Assembly: GCF_013283665.1 (NCBI RefSeq)
Contig: NZ_JABEKU010000003.1
Location: 192,029 to 256,028 of the forward strand
Length of the DNA: 64,000 bases
Source: Ensifer sesbaniae
GTDB taxonomy: Bacteria; Pseudomonadota; Alphaproteobacteria; Rhizobiales; Rhizobiaceae
Direction: 5' to 3'
Shown here: positions 1 through 8,891 of the stretch, piece by piece
Position numbering within the stretch: position 1 is the first letter of the stretch
Layout: each line of letters begins with the position of its first letter
The notes under the pieces: generated by a model
Databases searched by the model: none
The model's input: the letters and a program-made list of their open reading frames with translations, nothing else
Told to the model about the DNA's origin: nothing
Made by a program: the position numbers and the translations under genes

Positions 1-1376
1 GCGAATTCACCATTCCGATGTCAGAGCCGGAAGTGCAGAAGCAGGCCGCTCGCTGCATGGACTGTGGCATTCCCTATTGCCACGGGCCGACCGGCTGCCC
101 GGTGCACAATCAGATCCCGGACTGGAACGACCTCGTCTACAACGGCAACTGGGACGAGGCGATCCGCAACCTGCATTCGACGAACAATTTCCCGGAATTC
201 ACCGGCCGCGTCTGCCCGGCGCCGTGCGAGGAGGCCTGCACGCTGAACCTCGAAGACATGCCGGTGGCGATCAAGACCATCGAACAGGCGATCGCCGACA
301 AGGCCTACGAGATGGGCTACATCGTACCGCAGCCGGCCGTCATCAAGACCGGCAAGAGGGTTGCGATCATTGGCTCCGGCCCGGCCGGCATGGCGGCAGG
401 CCAGCAGCTTGCCCGCGCCGGCCATGAGGTCCACGTCTATGAGCGTGAAACGAAGCCAGGCGGCCTGCTGCGCTACGGCATCCCGGACTTCAAGATGGAG
501 AAGAACTTCATCGATCGCCGCGTCGAACAGATGAAGGGCGAAGGCGTCACCTTCCACTGCGGCATCAATGTCGGCGTCGACCTGCCGATGCAGCGTCTGC
601 TCGACGACTACGATGCCGTGCTCTACTGCGGCGGTTCGGAGACGCCGCGTGATGCGGGCATCCCCGGTGTCGAATTCGCCGGCGTGCATGACGCGATGCC
701 CTATCTCGTGCAGCAGAACCGCCGCGTCGGCCGCGAAAACATCGACAGCGTCGGCTGGCCGTCCCAACCGATCCTTGCCGGCGGCAAGCACGTCGTCGTC
801 GTCGGCGGCGGCGATACGGCATCGGACTGCGTCGGCACGGCCTTCCGTCAGGGCGCGGTCAAGGTGACCCAACTCGACATCCGTCCGCAGCCGCCGGAAA
901 AGGAAGACAAGCTCGCCGTATGGCCGTTCTGGGCGACGAAGATGCGCACCTCCTCCAGCCAGGCCGAAGGCGCCATCCGCGAGTTCCAGGTGGCGACGCT
1001 CGAATTCATCGGCGACGAGGACGGCAATCTCACCGGCGTGAAGTGCTGCCAGGTGGATGATCGCCGCAAGCCGATCGCCGGCACGGAGTTCATCATCAAG
1101 GCCGATCTCGCCTTCATCGCCATCGGCTTCCGCGGTCCCTTCGCCAACAGCGTGCTGAAGGATCTCGGCGACAAGCTGACGCTCAACACCGACCGCCGCG
1201 GCTCGACCAATGTCGTCGCCAACGAGCGCGACTACAAGACCTCGGTCGAGAAGCTCTGGACCGCCGGCGACGTGCGTCGTGGCCAGTCGCTCGTCGTCTG
1301 GGCGATTCGCGAAGGCCGCCAGGCGGCACGCGCGATCGACGAGGCGCTGATGGGGTCCACGACCCTGCCGCGCTGA
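1..1376 (+). CDS. gltD: Glutamate synthase (NADPH) small subunit, 5'-truncated by the window
   Basis: This is the small chain of glutamate synthase, which passes electrons from NADPH through FAD and Fe-S clusters to the large subunit for glutamate formation in the cytoplasm. The reading frame is open to the left edge (codons from base 3), so the true start lies outside. Cysteine motifs CMDCGIPYC and RVCPAPCEEAC near the N-terminus are the Fe-S ligands. GSGPAGMAAG is the FAD Rossmann loop and GGGDTASDC the NADPH loop. About 457 residues are visible, against roughly 480 for the family. A strong terminator follows the stop codon. gltB would be expected just upstream but cannot be seen. Confidence 0.95.
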   Translation, partial: EFTIPMSEPEVQKQAARCMDCGIPYCHGPTGCPVHNQIPDWNDLVYNGNWDEAIRNLHSTNNFPEFTGRVCPAPCEEACTLNLEDMPVAIKTIEQAIADKAYEMGYIVPQPAVIKTGKRVAIIGSGPAGMAAGQQLARAGHEVHVYERETKPGGLLRYGIPDFKMEKNFIDRRVEQMKGEGVTFHCGINVGVDLPMQRLLDDYDAVLYCGGSETPRDAGIPGVEFAGVHDAMPYLVQQNRRVGRENIDSVGWPSQPILAGGKHVVVVGGGDTASDCVGTAFRQGAVKVTQLDIRPQPPEKEDKLAVWPFWATKMRTSSSQAEGAIREFQVATLEFIGDEDGNLTGVKCCQVDDRRKPIAGTEFIIKADLAFIAIGFRGPFANSVLKDLGDKLTLNTDRRGSTNVVANERDYKTSVEKLWTAGDVRRGQSLVVWAIREGRQAARAIDEALMGSTTLPR

Positions 1377-1397
1377 CGCTCTTTACTCCCAAGCATG

Positions 1398-1427
1398 AAA
1401 AGCCCTGTCCGCGCGACAGGGCTTTTT
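1398..1427 (+). terminator. Intrinsic terminator of gltD
   Basis: A 12-bp stem (AAAAGCCCTGTC paired with GACAGGGCTTTT) with a short loop is followed by a T-run, 22 bases after the gltD stop codon. Confidence 0.9.
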
Positions 1428-1450
1428 GTTGGCGATTGAACAGCACCGTT

Positions 1451-1558
1451 TCCGGAGCACGCCGCGATCTTTCAAATTCGCTGCTTGCGCTTTAAGTCTC
1501 TGATTATTCGCATGTAGTTATCGCAAAACTGCCGCGCACTTTTGCGCGACATGTTTAG
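1451..1558. repeat. RIME-like palindromic mosaic repeat, family A, copy 1
   Basis: About 108 bp that align, at roughly 80 percent identity by eye, with 5575-5685. Both copies share the blocks CGCGATCTTTCA, TTGCGCTTTAAG, GTTATCGCAAAA and CACTTTTGCGCGA, and both contain two imperfect palindromes. Rhizobium intergenic mosaic elements of about this size and structure are known from Sinorhizobium. The right end reaches the stop codon of the DUF459 gene on the minus strand. Confidence 0.75.
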
Positions 1559-2808
1559 TTGCGGATCACCGGATTGCTGATCACCGTGCTTGGCTTCGAC
1601 AGACGGAAGTCGTCGACGCGGCCCGCCGGTGCGGCGGCGACATCGCCCTTGTCGACCAGCAGGTCGCGGGGGCTCTTGCCATTGCCCTTGTCCGGGGCGG
1701 CGTTGCCGAGCAGGGACGCGGCGCCGTCCAGCGCCGGATCGGTCACGCCGATCGGCTGGGTCTTGACGATATCTTCGTTGCCAAGCGGCGCTGTCACGAC
1801 CAGGTCCTTGAGTTCGTTGGCTCCCGGCACGTTCTTGTCCGTCGCGGCGGCATCTCCGAGTAGCCGGCGAATATCCTTCTCGACGTAGAAGGCGAGTTTG
1901 CGTTTGCCGGCCTTGGTGAGGTTGACGCCATCGGCGCCGCGCAGTCGAACCTGCTGGCCGTTGATGTCGGAACCGGTCAGAACGAACTTGCCGCCCTCGT
2001 CGACGAAGCCATCCCAGATGTCGACGAACTGGCCGCCGACCTTCTCGATCTCCTCGCGATAGATGCCGTTGAAGGTGACCATGTCTGCGGTCATTGCGGC
2101 GGACTGGAAGGGCGGCATGCCGACCCAGAGAACCGGCAGCTTCTCCTTGCGGGCAAGGGCGGCCAGCGCGTTGACACGCTTGCGATACTCTTCCGTCCAG
2201 AGATCGCTGCGGAACCTTTCCTTGACGTCTCCCATCTGCATCTGCTGTCGGTCGTTGGCGCCGAGGCTGACGATGATGACGGAAGGTTTTACTTCAGAGA
2301 CATAGCCGGGGAGGGTGCCTGGCCAGTTGAAATAGTCCTCGCGCACGAGGCCGGACGAGCCGTTCGCCCGCGTCTCGATGGCGATGCCGGGCGTCATCTC
2401 GAAGGCGGTCTTCAGGCCGTCGCCGAGGCTGCCGGCCATGAAGTCGCCGACGACCAGCACCTTCTTGGCGTCCGGCGCCTTCTCCACCACCACCGGCGCG
2501 GGGGCAGGCGTATCGGCAATCTTCGGCTTCTGCTTCTGCTGTCCCTGGCCCTTCTGGCGCTGCTGCTGTTGCTGCCGCTGCCGTTTGGGGCGCGGCTGCT
2601 CAGGAAAATAGTCACGATCCTCATAGATCGGCCGTTCGCGGGCCAGCCCGCCAAAGAGCATCTGGAACAGGGTGCGCCGCTGGACCCGTTCCTGTGCTTC
2701 GGCAAAGCTCGCGAAAAGGCTGGCGACAACCATCGCCATCGCGGCGATGCAGATGGTCGCAATCCCGAACGGCGTTCGGCTCTGGTGCCCGCGGCGCTTG
2801 CTCATCAT
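1555..2808 (-). CDS. DUF459 family SGNH-like periplasmic protein
   Basis: A 417-residue protein with an N-terminal hydrophobic segment (about 15-38, ending FAEAQE) that acts as a signal peptide or anchor. A Q/R/K-rich low-complexity linker (71-97) and a proline-rich stretch come next, then an SGNH-hydrolase-like fold from about 115. The usual first block GDS reads GDF (121-123), and the last D-x-x-H block reads D-G-V-N (293-296), although the G-x-N-D block (SLGAND) is intact. DUF459 proteins are envelope-associated and some lie near exopolysaccharide or acetylation genes. Activity here is uncertain because the canonical Ser and His are not where expected. It is monocistronic, and its stop codon lies in a mosaic repeat. 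Confidence 0.8.
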   Translation of the reverse strand: MMSKRRGHQSRTPFGIATICIAAMAMVVASLFASFAEAQERVQRRTLFQMLFGGLARERPIYEDRDYFPEQPRPKRQRQQQQQRQKGQGQQKQKPKIADTPAPAPVVVEKAPDAKKVLVVGDFMAGSLGDGLKTAFEMTPGIAIETRANGSSGLVREDYFNWPGTLPGYVSEVKPSVIIVSLGANDRQQMQMGDVKERFRSDLWTEEYRKRVNALAALARKEKLPVLWVGMPPFQSAAMTADMVTFNGIYREEIEKVGGQFVDIWDGFVDEGGKFVLTGSDINGQQVRLRGADGVNLTKAGKRKLAFYVEKDIRRLLGDAAATDKNVPGANELKDLVVTAPLGNEDIVKTQPIGVTDPALDGAASLLGNAAPDKGNGKSPRDLLVDKGDVAAAPAGRVDDFRLSKPSTVISNPVIRN

Positions 2809-2944
2809 CTGGTTCTTTACCCGTTCATAGCGTGTTCCGGCGGGGATGAGCCGCTGTCACGTTCAAGCGCGCCGCACGGGTGCAGCGCGCTCTTCCGACT
2901 TTATCTCATGGATACGGCGATCGCGAAACCGTTTCGAGTGTGCG

Positions 2945-4165
2945 CTAGTTGCGCAGCGCCCGCAGCAGCATCTGGGTCGGCTCTCCATCGGGCGGCAGGC
3001 CGTTCTTCGACTGGAACGCCTGGATCGCGGCCTTGGAACCGGAACCAAAATTGCCGTCGACCTCGCCGCTGTAGTAGCCGAGCTCCTTCAGGCGGTTCTG
3101 CAGCTCGAACTTCTCGCTGATGTCGAGCGAGCCGTCCGGACGCGGCCAGCGCTGCTGCATGCCCTGATAGCCGGCGATCTGATCGGCAAGAAGGCCGACG
3201 CCAAGGGCGTAGCTGTCGGAGGCGTTGTAGCGCTTGATGACGAAGAAGTTCCTGGTCATCAGGAAGCCGGGGCCCTCGCCGCCACTCGGCAGCTTGAGCT
3301 CGGCGCGCATGCTGCCGTTGCGGAAGGCCTTGCCGTTCGGCCTGACGAAACCGAGCGACGCCCATTCGGCGAGCGTCTTCGTCTGGCCGGAGTATTTCGC
3401 GGCATTTGCCGGCGGCGCGACTTCGTAGCCCCAGGTTTCGCCCGGCTGCCAGCCGTTCTTCTTCAAGAGGTTGGCGGCCGTCGCCAACGCGTCGGGCACC
3501 GAGTTCCAGATGTCGCGATGGCCATTGCCGTCGGCGTCAACCGCATAGAGCAGGTAGCTCGTCGGGATGAACTGGGTGTGACCCATGGCGCCCGCCCAGG
3601 AACCGGTCAGCTCGCGCGGCGTGATGTCGCCGCTCTGAAGGATCTTCAGCGCGGCAATCAGCTGCTTCTTGGCGTAGTTCGAGCGCTTCGGATCGACATA
3701 GGCAAGCGTTGCCAGTGCGCGCGGCACGTAATGCAGGCGATCATCCTTCTCGAGCACGGCGCCATAGTTGGATTCCATCGACCAGATCGCCAAAAGGATG
3801 GTCTTGTCGACGCCGAAGCGCTTTTCCAGCGCGTTCAGCGTGCGGGCGTGCTTGGCCGCCATCTCCTGGCCGATGCGCTTGGTGTAGGGGTTCACCCGGG
3901 AATCGATGTATTCCCAGATCTTGTGCTTGAACTCCGGCTGATAGTTCGCCTTCTCGATCACTGTCTGGTCGGGCGTCTTCACGCCGGAGAAGGCTTGCCG
4001 ATAGGTCGCCTTTGTGATGCCTGCCTTGGCAGCCGTGGCGTAGAATTCGTTGATCCAGTTCTGGAATCCGGCATCGGCGCGTGCAGGCGAGGTACCGAGC
4101 GCGGCGGCGGAGAGGACGAGGGCGGCTGCGATATGACGGAAAAACGTTCTGCGGTTTCTGATCAT
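2945..4165 (-). CDS. Lytic murein transglycosylase (MltB/SLT_2 type) with peptidoglycan-binding domain
   Basis: A 406-residue secreted muramidase-like enzyme that cleaves the glycan strands of peptidoglycan. The ATG at 4165 is chosen because a signal peptide (residues 1-30, ending SPARA) follows directly; the frame stays open further upstream without sensible sequence. The catalytic glutamate is E131 in SMESNYG, and AGAMGHTQF is the usual glycine-rich SLT_2 motif. The C-terminal 60 residues (ELQNRLKELGYYSGEVDGNFG) form a PG_binding_1 domain. MltB of E. coli is a lipoprotein, whereas this one has no lipobox cysteine and is probably soluble in the periplasm. Confidence 0.92.
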   Translation of the reverse strand: MIRNRRTFFRHIAAALVLSAAALGTSPARADAGFQNWINEFYATAAKAGITKATYRQAFSGVKTPDQTVIEKANYQPEFKHKIWEYIDSRVNPYTKRIGQEMAAKHARTLNALEKRFGVDKTILLAIWSMESNYGAVLEKDDRLHYVPRALATLAYVDPKRSNYAKKQLIAALKILQSGDITPRELTGSWAGAMGHTQFIPTSYLLYAVDADGNGHRDIWNSVPDALATAANLLKKNGWQPGETWGYEVAPPANAAKYSGQTKTLAEWASLGFVRPNGKAFRNGSMRAELKLPSGGEGPGFLMTRNFFVIKRYNASDSYALGVGLLADQIAGYQGMQQRWPRPDGSLDISEKFELQNRLKELGYYSGEVDGNFGSGSKAAIQAFQSKNGLPPDGEPTQMLLRALRN

Positions 4166-4563
4166 CAGCTGTCGGTTCCGTTTCTCTGCGGAGCTTCGGC
4201 CGTCATGGCCCGAATCGCTCCGCAAGGTGGCAGTCTGGGGCCAGCCTGGACGGTGGGGGCAGTCGTCGGCGGCTCCTGGTTCGGATCCGGCCGCGATTGT
4301 TGCATTGCCGGATTGCAACGAATCTACAGAAACGTGGTCAACAAACCCTTTACCATGAAATTGTGGTGGCGTCTTCCGCTGCAGAAAATGTCAAGCCATG
4401 GTCGTGGAGTTCGCATATGCATGTGTCCCGTCGGTTCATGCTGTGTTCAGCTGACGGCATAGAGATTGCGGCTCCATTACGGAGCGCTGTATGGTTCTGA
4501 CGGATTGCCGTCCGGGACCATCCGGCAAGACTTAATGAGTGAAGTCCTATCAAGGAGGTATCG
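4166..4563. other. Divergent intergenic region between the transglycosylase gene and galU
   Basis: About 400 bp without a convincing gene. It must hold the outward promoters of both flanking genes. The clearest structure is a near-palindrome at 4296-4323, with GTTGCA (4299-4304) and TGCAAC (4314-4319) as core arms, continued by GATT/AATC. It could be an operator. No clean -35/-10 pair could be assigned. Confidence 0.4.
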
Positions 4564-5451
4564 ATGACCGACAAGCGTAAAGTCCGCAAGGCCGTGTTCC
4601 CGGTCGCAGGGCTGGGCACACGTTTCCTGCCGGCCACCAAGGCCGTGCCGAAGGAAATGCTGACGGTGGTGGACAAGCCGGTCATTCAATATGTGGTCGA
4701 TGAGGCGCTGGAAGCGGGCATCGAACATCTGATCTTCGTCACCGGCCGCAGCAAGGCGGTCATCGAGGATTATTTCGACATTCAGGTCGAGCTTGACCAG
4801 ACGCTGCGCGAGCGTAACAAGAAGGCCGAAATCGCGCTGCTCGACAGCATTCTGCCGAAGGCCGGCACCACCAGCTTCACCCGCCAGCAGGCGCCGCTCG
4901 GCCTCGGCCACGCGGTCTGGTGCGCCCGTGACCTCGTCGGCGACGAGCCCTTTGCGCTGCTGCTGCCGGACATGATCATGAAGGGCGAGAAGGGCTGCCT
5001 CAAGGGCATGGTCGAGCTCTATGAGCAGAGCGGCGGCAATGTCATTGCCGTCGAGGAATGCGCGCCGGACCAGGCGCACAAATACGGTATCGTCGGCGTC
5101 GGCGACAAGGTGGGCGATGGCTTCAAGATCACCAAGATGGTCGAGAAGCCGGCACCGGGCACGGCCCCGTCCAACTTCTTCATCAACGGCCGCTACATCC
5201 TGCAGCCGGAGATTTTCCCGATCCTCGAAAGGCAGGAGCGCGGCGCAGGCAACGAAATCCAGTTGACCGACGGCATGCTCAAGCTCTCCGACAGCCAGCA
5301 GTTCGCCGCCTATCACTTCCGTGGCGACACCTATGACTGCGGCGCCAAGGATGGCTTCATCCTGGCAAACGTCGCCTTTGCGCTGGAACGCGGAGACATC
5401 CGCCCGAGCGTCGAGGGCCCGCTGAAGAGCCTGCTTGGCGCGCTGAAGTAA
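4564..5451 (+). CDS. galU: UTP--glucose-1-phosphate uridylyltransferase
   Basis: Makes UDP-glucose from UTP and glucose-1-phosphate in the cytoplasm, feeding exopolysaccharide, LPS and cyclic glucan synthesis. The protein has 295 residues, the usual bacterial GalU length. The nucleotide-binding signature G-L-G-T-R-F-L-P is at residues 16-23, followed by TKAVPKEM. A very strong ribosome-binding site (AAGGAGG, 4553-4559) sits just before the ATG. In Sinorhizobium this enzyme is also called ExoN or ExoN2. It is monocistronic, with a hairpin after the stop. Confidence 0.95.
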   Translation: MTDKRKVRKAVFPVAGLGTRFLPATKAVPKEMLTVVDKPVIQYVVDEALEAGIEHLIFVTGRSKAVIEDYFDIQVELDQTLRERNKKAEIALLDSILPKAGTTSFTRQQAPLGLGHAVWCARDLVGDEPFALLLPDMIMKGEKGCLKGMVELYEQSGGNVIAVEECAPDQAHKYGIVGVGDKVGDGFKITKMVEKPAPGTAPSNFFINGRYILQPEIFPILERQERGAGNEIQLTDGMLKLSDSQQFAAYHFRGDTYDCGAKDGFILANVAFALERGDIRPSVEGPLKSLLGALK

Positions 5452-5471
5452 TTTGCCTTCGTCATGAACTC

Positions 5472-5504
5472 GAGAAGGCCGCGTCCGCTAGGCGCGGCCT
5501 TCTC
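5472..5504 (+). terminator. Hairpin downstream of galU
   Basis: A perfect 12-bp stem (GAGAAGGCCGCG / CGCGGCCTTCTC) starts 21 bases after the galU stop. There is no T-run, so it may stabilise the mRNA end as well as terminate. Confidence 0.65.
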
Positions 5505-5574
5505 CGTTGAAGGCGGGCTTCTTTGAATCGACGCAATCCCGCACGGAAACCCGTTTCACAGTTTTCCTGGAATT

Positions 5575-5685
5575 GCTCTAAAGCGCATCGCGATCTTTCA
5601 GATTCGCTCCTTGCGCTTTAAGCCGTTGATATTTTGCATGTCGTTATCGCAAAATCGCTCCGCACTTTTGCGCGATATGCTCTAG
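5575..5685. repeat. RIME-like palindromic mosaic repeat, family A, copy 2
   Basis: A 111-bp element aligned with 1451-1558. Its first palindrome pairs AAAGCGCA (5579-5586) with TGCGCTTT (5612-5619). Its second pairs TATCGCAAAA with TTTTGCGCGATA. Both ends carry GCTCTA(G). The stop codon of the outer-membrane protein gene (5682-5684, TAG on the minus strand) lies inside the right end. Confidence 0.8.
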
Positions 5686-7139
5686 CGCCGCAGCGTCAGG
5701 CCGACGCCGACGCGGGTGATGTCCGTCGTATCGCCCTGATCGCGGGTGGTGCGCTCGTAGCTGACGTCGCCCGTCAGTGCCAGGTAGCGGTTGATGTCGT
5801 AGGTCAGGCCGGCGCCGGTGCGCCAGGTGGTTTCGTCGGACGAGCGAGCGTCGGAGGGGTAGTTGCGCAGCGTCAGGCTGTTCGACAGCCGCGCGACCAG
5901 ATCCGAGCGCATCTGGTGGGTGATGATGTTGGTGAGGTTGTAGTCGATCGACCCCGCATCGCCCGGCGTCGTCGACGGGTTGAGATCGGTCGAAACGGCG
6001 AAGAGCACATCGGTGCCGCGCTGCGGCGACCAGTTGAGGCGGCCGTCGACCGAAAGGCCACTGAGCTCGCCGAGCCGGTCGTCCTCGAAGTTGTAGGTCT
6101 CGTAGCCGAGACCCAGCTCGCCATAGAGTTTCTCGCCGAGGTCGAGCTCGATGCCGCCGCGTCCGGCATAGGTCTGGTAGGAACGTTCAAAGCCGAGCGG
6201 ATCCTCGCGCAGGTCGTAAAGCGATTTGCCGACGGAGGCTTCAAGGAACGGGACCAGCGCCGGCGACAGCTCGTAGCCGACCCGGGTCGTGAGGATGCCC
6301 GTATTGCGATTGCGGTACTTGACGGAGAGGTTCGTGCCGTTCTCCAGTTCGACATCGCCGTAGGTTTGCCGGTCGAAGTCGATACCGACCGAACCGCGGA
6401 TCAGGCCGAAGTCGCGCTCGATGGCGGCACCAAGGCGGTAGGTGTTGACCGCGGACTGGGTCTTGGCGTTCGAGATCGCGTTCGGATCGTCGGCATCTTC
6501 ACGCTCGAAGCTATAGCCGGCGCGCAGCCGCGCGATCGTTTCGTCCCAGAGATCGAGCCGGAGTTCCGCGTCGACGTTGGCGCGCGGCTCTTCCTCGCCC
6601 TCGCCGGAGATATTGTTTTGCAGGACGCCTTCGCCGGTGACGGTCAACTGATGCCGCGACCAGTCGGAGGTCAGGGTGCCGCGGATCCCGGTTTCGAGAT
6701 AGCCGCGGTTCGTCTTGGTGTCACCGTCCTTGCGCCATTCATGGTTGATGCTCTCGCTGACGCTGGGGCGCAGCGTGAAGGTGCCGATGCGAACGCCCGG
6801 CGCGCGATCGTATTCGGGGTCATAGGTCCGCAACCGCAGGCCGTCGATCGTCGGCTCGCGCTGGTTGAGGCGGAGGTAATCCTCGTTCTGCGCCGGCGGC
6901 AGGTCGTCGCCGCTGACGGCGCCGGTGGTCTGTGGATCGGCGATAGCGGGCGTTGTAGCCGGGACGGCTGCCGGGGTGCTGACGCCATAGGACGTCGTCG
7001 GGGCCGCGGCCGTTTGCGCAAGCAATGGCGATGGCGCAAACAGTGCCGTGCCGGCCAATAGCAACGCCAGCGAGGTCGAACGCCGCGCGTCTCCTTTGGT
7101 CGAGCGAGATGAGCCTGGCACCATATGCCGATTGTCCAC
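5682..7139 (-). CDS. Outer-membrane beta-barrel protein (BBP2-type)
   Basis: A 485-residue protein with a signal peptide in its first 45 residues (LALLLAGTALFAP, cleavage near LLAQ). Alternating hydrophobic/polar strands rich in aromatic residues, Gly, Arg and Asp follow, and it ends in VGVGLTLRR, as outer-membrane barrels of the BBP2_2 (PF10082) type do. Function unknown. The frame begins with GTG at 7139; an in-frame ATG at 7124 is also possible, and neither has a clear ribosome-binding site. The stop codon is contributed by a mosaic repeat. Confidence 0.8.
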   Translation of the reverse strand: MDNRHMVPGSSRSTKGDARRSTSLALLLAGTALFAPSPLLAQTAAAPTTSYGVSTPAAVPATTPAIADPQTTGAVSGDDLPPAQNEDYLRLNQREPTIDGLRLRTYDPEYDRAPGVRIGTFTLRPSVSESINHEWRKDGDTKTNRGYLETGIRGTLTSDWSRHQLTVTGEGVLQNNISGEGEEEPRANVDAELRLDLWDETIARLRAGYSFEREDADDPNAISNAKTQSAVNTYRLGAAIERDFGLIRGSVGIDFDRQTYGDVELENGTNLSVKYRNRNTGILTTRVGYELSPALVPFLEASVGKSLYDLREDPLGFERSYQTYAGRGGIELDLGEKLYGELGLGYETYNFEDDRLGELSGLSVDGRLNWSPQRGTDVLFAVSTDLNPSTTPGDAGSIDYNLTNIITHQMRSDLVARLSNSLTLRNYPSDARSSDETTWRTGAGLTYDINRYLALTGDVSYERTTRDQGDTTDITRVGVGLTLRR

Positions 7140-7233
7140 GAGCCTGATTGCAATCCTTTCGCAATCGTAAAGCGACGTGGTTAAGCAATCGTTTCCAGCC
7201 GCGAAAAACGTCGTGGCTTCAGTCGCTTGCCGA

Positions 7234-7692
7234 TCAGGCGCTTTCCACGGTCAGGTTTCGCCCATGGGTGGCAACGACACGGACGCGGGTGCCGGCCGGC
7301 AGGTCGGGCCCTTCGATGATCCAGATCGTATCGTCGAGCCGGATACGACCGCGCCCCTCGGCGATCGGCTTCTCCAGCACGGCGGTGCGGCCGACGAGGC
7401 TTTCCGCCCTCCGGTTCAGCAAGGGTTCATCGGTGGCTTCGGACGAGGAGAGAACAAAGCGGCGGCCGAGCAGGACCGCGACCACCGAAAGCAGCGCGAA
7501 GAGGACGAACTGAACCTGCCAGGTCCAGAAGCCGATCTCCCAAAGCATGAGCGAGAGAATTCCGACTATGAGCGCGGCGATCCCGATCCAGATCAGGAAC
7601 ACGCCGGGGGCAACGAGTTCGGCGGCGAGCAGCACGAAGCCGAGGACCCACCAGTTCCAGGGCCCGAGTTCTTGAATGGCGCGTTCGAGCAT
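7234..7692 (-). CDS. NfeD family membrane protein
   Basis: A 152-residue protein with three to four closely spaced transmembrane segments in the first 85 residues, followed by a C-terminal OB-fold typical of NfeD. NfeD proteins work with SPFH/stomatin partners in membrane microdomains and protein quality control. The start codon lies 3 bases after the stop of the SPFH gene, and the ribosome-binding site AGGAAAG overlaps the end of that gene, so translation is probably coupled. Confidence 0.9.
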   Translation of the reverse strand: MLERAIQELGPWNWWVLGFVLLAAELVAPGVFLIWIGIAALIVGILSLMLWEIGFWTWQVQFVLFALLSVVAVLLGRRFVLSSSEATDEPLLNRRAESLVGRTAVLEKPIAEGRGRIRLDDTIWIIEGPDLPAGTRVRVVATHGRNLTVESA

Positions 7693-7695
7693 CGG

Positions 7696-8694
7696 CTACT
7701 TTCCTTGCGAAGGATCGGCCGGGAAGGCGGGCGTGGTGCGCGGCGCCGATTGGCGCGGACGCACAGTCTGCCCCGACGGGCCATCACCGAAGACTTCCTT
7801 GGCAATGGCGCCGATCCCGCCGAGCGAGCCGATCAGCGACGTGGCTTCCATCGGCATCAGCACGATCTTCTGGTTGTTGGCGGTGCCGATCGAGGCGAGC
7901 GCCTCGGTGTATTTCTGCGCAACGAAGTAGTTGATCGCCTGGACGTCGCCGGATGCGATGGCGTCGGAGACCATCTTCGTTGCCTTGGCTTCGGCCTCTG
8001 CCAGGCGTTCGCGGGCTTCGGCGTCGCGGAACGCCGCCTCGCGCTGGCCTTCCGCCTCCAGGATCGCCGACTGCTTTGCGCCTTCGGCGCGCAGGATCTG
8101 TGCGTTTCTGGCGCCTTCGGCTTCCAGTACCTGGGCGCGCTTCTCGCGCTCGGCCTTCATCTGCCGTGCCATGGCGTCGACCAGATCCTTCGGCGGCGCG
8201 ATGTCCTTGATCTCGACGCGGGTGATCTTGATGCCCCAGGGGTTGGCGGCATCGTCGACGACGCGCAGCAGTCTCTCGTTGATCGTATCGCGGTTGGAGA
8301 GCAGCTCGTCGAGATCCATCGACCCCATGACCGAGCGGATGTTGGTCATCGTCAGGTTCAGAATGGCAATTTCGAGATGGGCGACCTGGTAGGCCGCCTG
8401 CGCCGCGTTCAAGACCTGGTAGAAGGCGACGGCATCGGCCGAGACGCTGGCATTGTCCTTGGTGATGACTTCCTGCGTCGGAACGTCGAGCACCTGCTCC
8501 ATCACGTTCATCTTCGCGCCGATCCGGTCGATGAAGGGCACGATCAGGTTCAGACCCGGCTCCAGCGTCTTGGTGTAACGGCCGAAACGTTCGACCGTGT
8601 AGCGGTACCCCTGTGGCACCGTCTTGATCCCCATGAAGAGGACAAACACGATAAGAACCACGAATGCGACGACGACGATATCCAGTCCGCCCAA
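7696..8694 (-). CDS. SPFH/Band 7 (stomatin/QmcA-like) membrane protein
   Basis: A 332-residue protein with one N-terminal transmembrane helix (about 4-23), an SPFH domain ([20 protein letters not shown] onward) and an Ala/Glu-rich coiled coil with repeated AEGxR motifs (about 190-235). Stomatin-type proteins oligomerise in membrane microdomains and pair with NfeD, encoded directly downstream. The start is a TTG at 8694, preceded by a G-rich Shine-Dalgarno (GGGGGG); no ATG is better placed. Confidence 0.9.
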   Translation of the reverse strand: MGGLDIVVVAFVVLIVFVLFMGIKTVPQGYRYTVERFGRYTKTLEPGLNLIVPFIDRIGAKMNVMEQVLDVPTQEVITKDNASVSADAVAFYQVLNAAQAAYQVAHLEIAILNLTMTNIRSVMGSMDLDELLSNRDTINERLLRVVDDAANPWGIKITRVEIKDIAPPKDLVDAMARQMKAEREKRAQVLEAEGARNAQILRAEGAKQSAILEAEGQREAAFRDAEARERLAEAEAKATKMVSDAIASGDVQAINYFVAQKYTEALASIGTANNQKIVLMPMEATSLIGSLGGIGAIAKEVFGDGPSGQTVRPRQSAPRTTPAFPADPSQGK

Positions 8695-8891
8695 GAGACG
8701 CCCCCCAATTTGTTGTCCCGACCCGAGACAGCACCTTAGCGCAATAGTTGTCGGACCGGAATCGGTTTCCGTGGGTGGCGCATGGATTCAAAACGTTAGA
8801 CACGCGCACTCGCCGGTGAACGCATGCGCGGTCCGTTCATCCGGAAGTGGTGGTCGGGGCGCCGCTTTCAAGCGGCGCGGCAAGGAATGGG

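Noticed and set aside
2846-4462. A 538-codon plus-strand open frame across the transglycosylase gene
   Set aside because: It is antisense to a gene with clear SLT_2 and PG-binding motifs; its Arg/Ala/Gly-rich product with no motifs is typical of GC-rich shadow frames.
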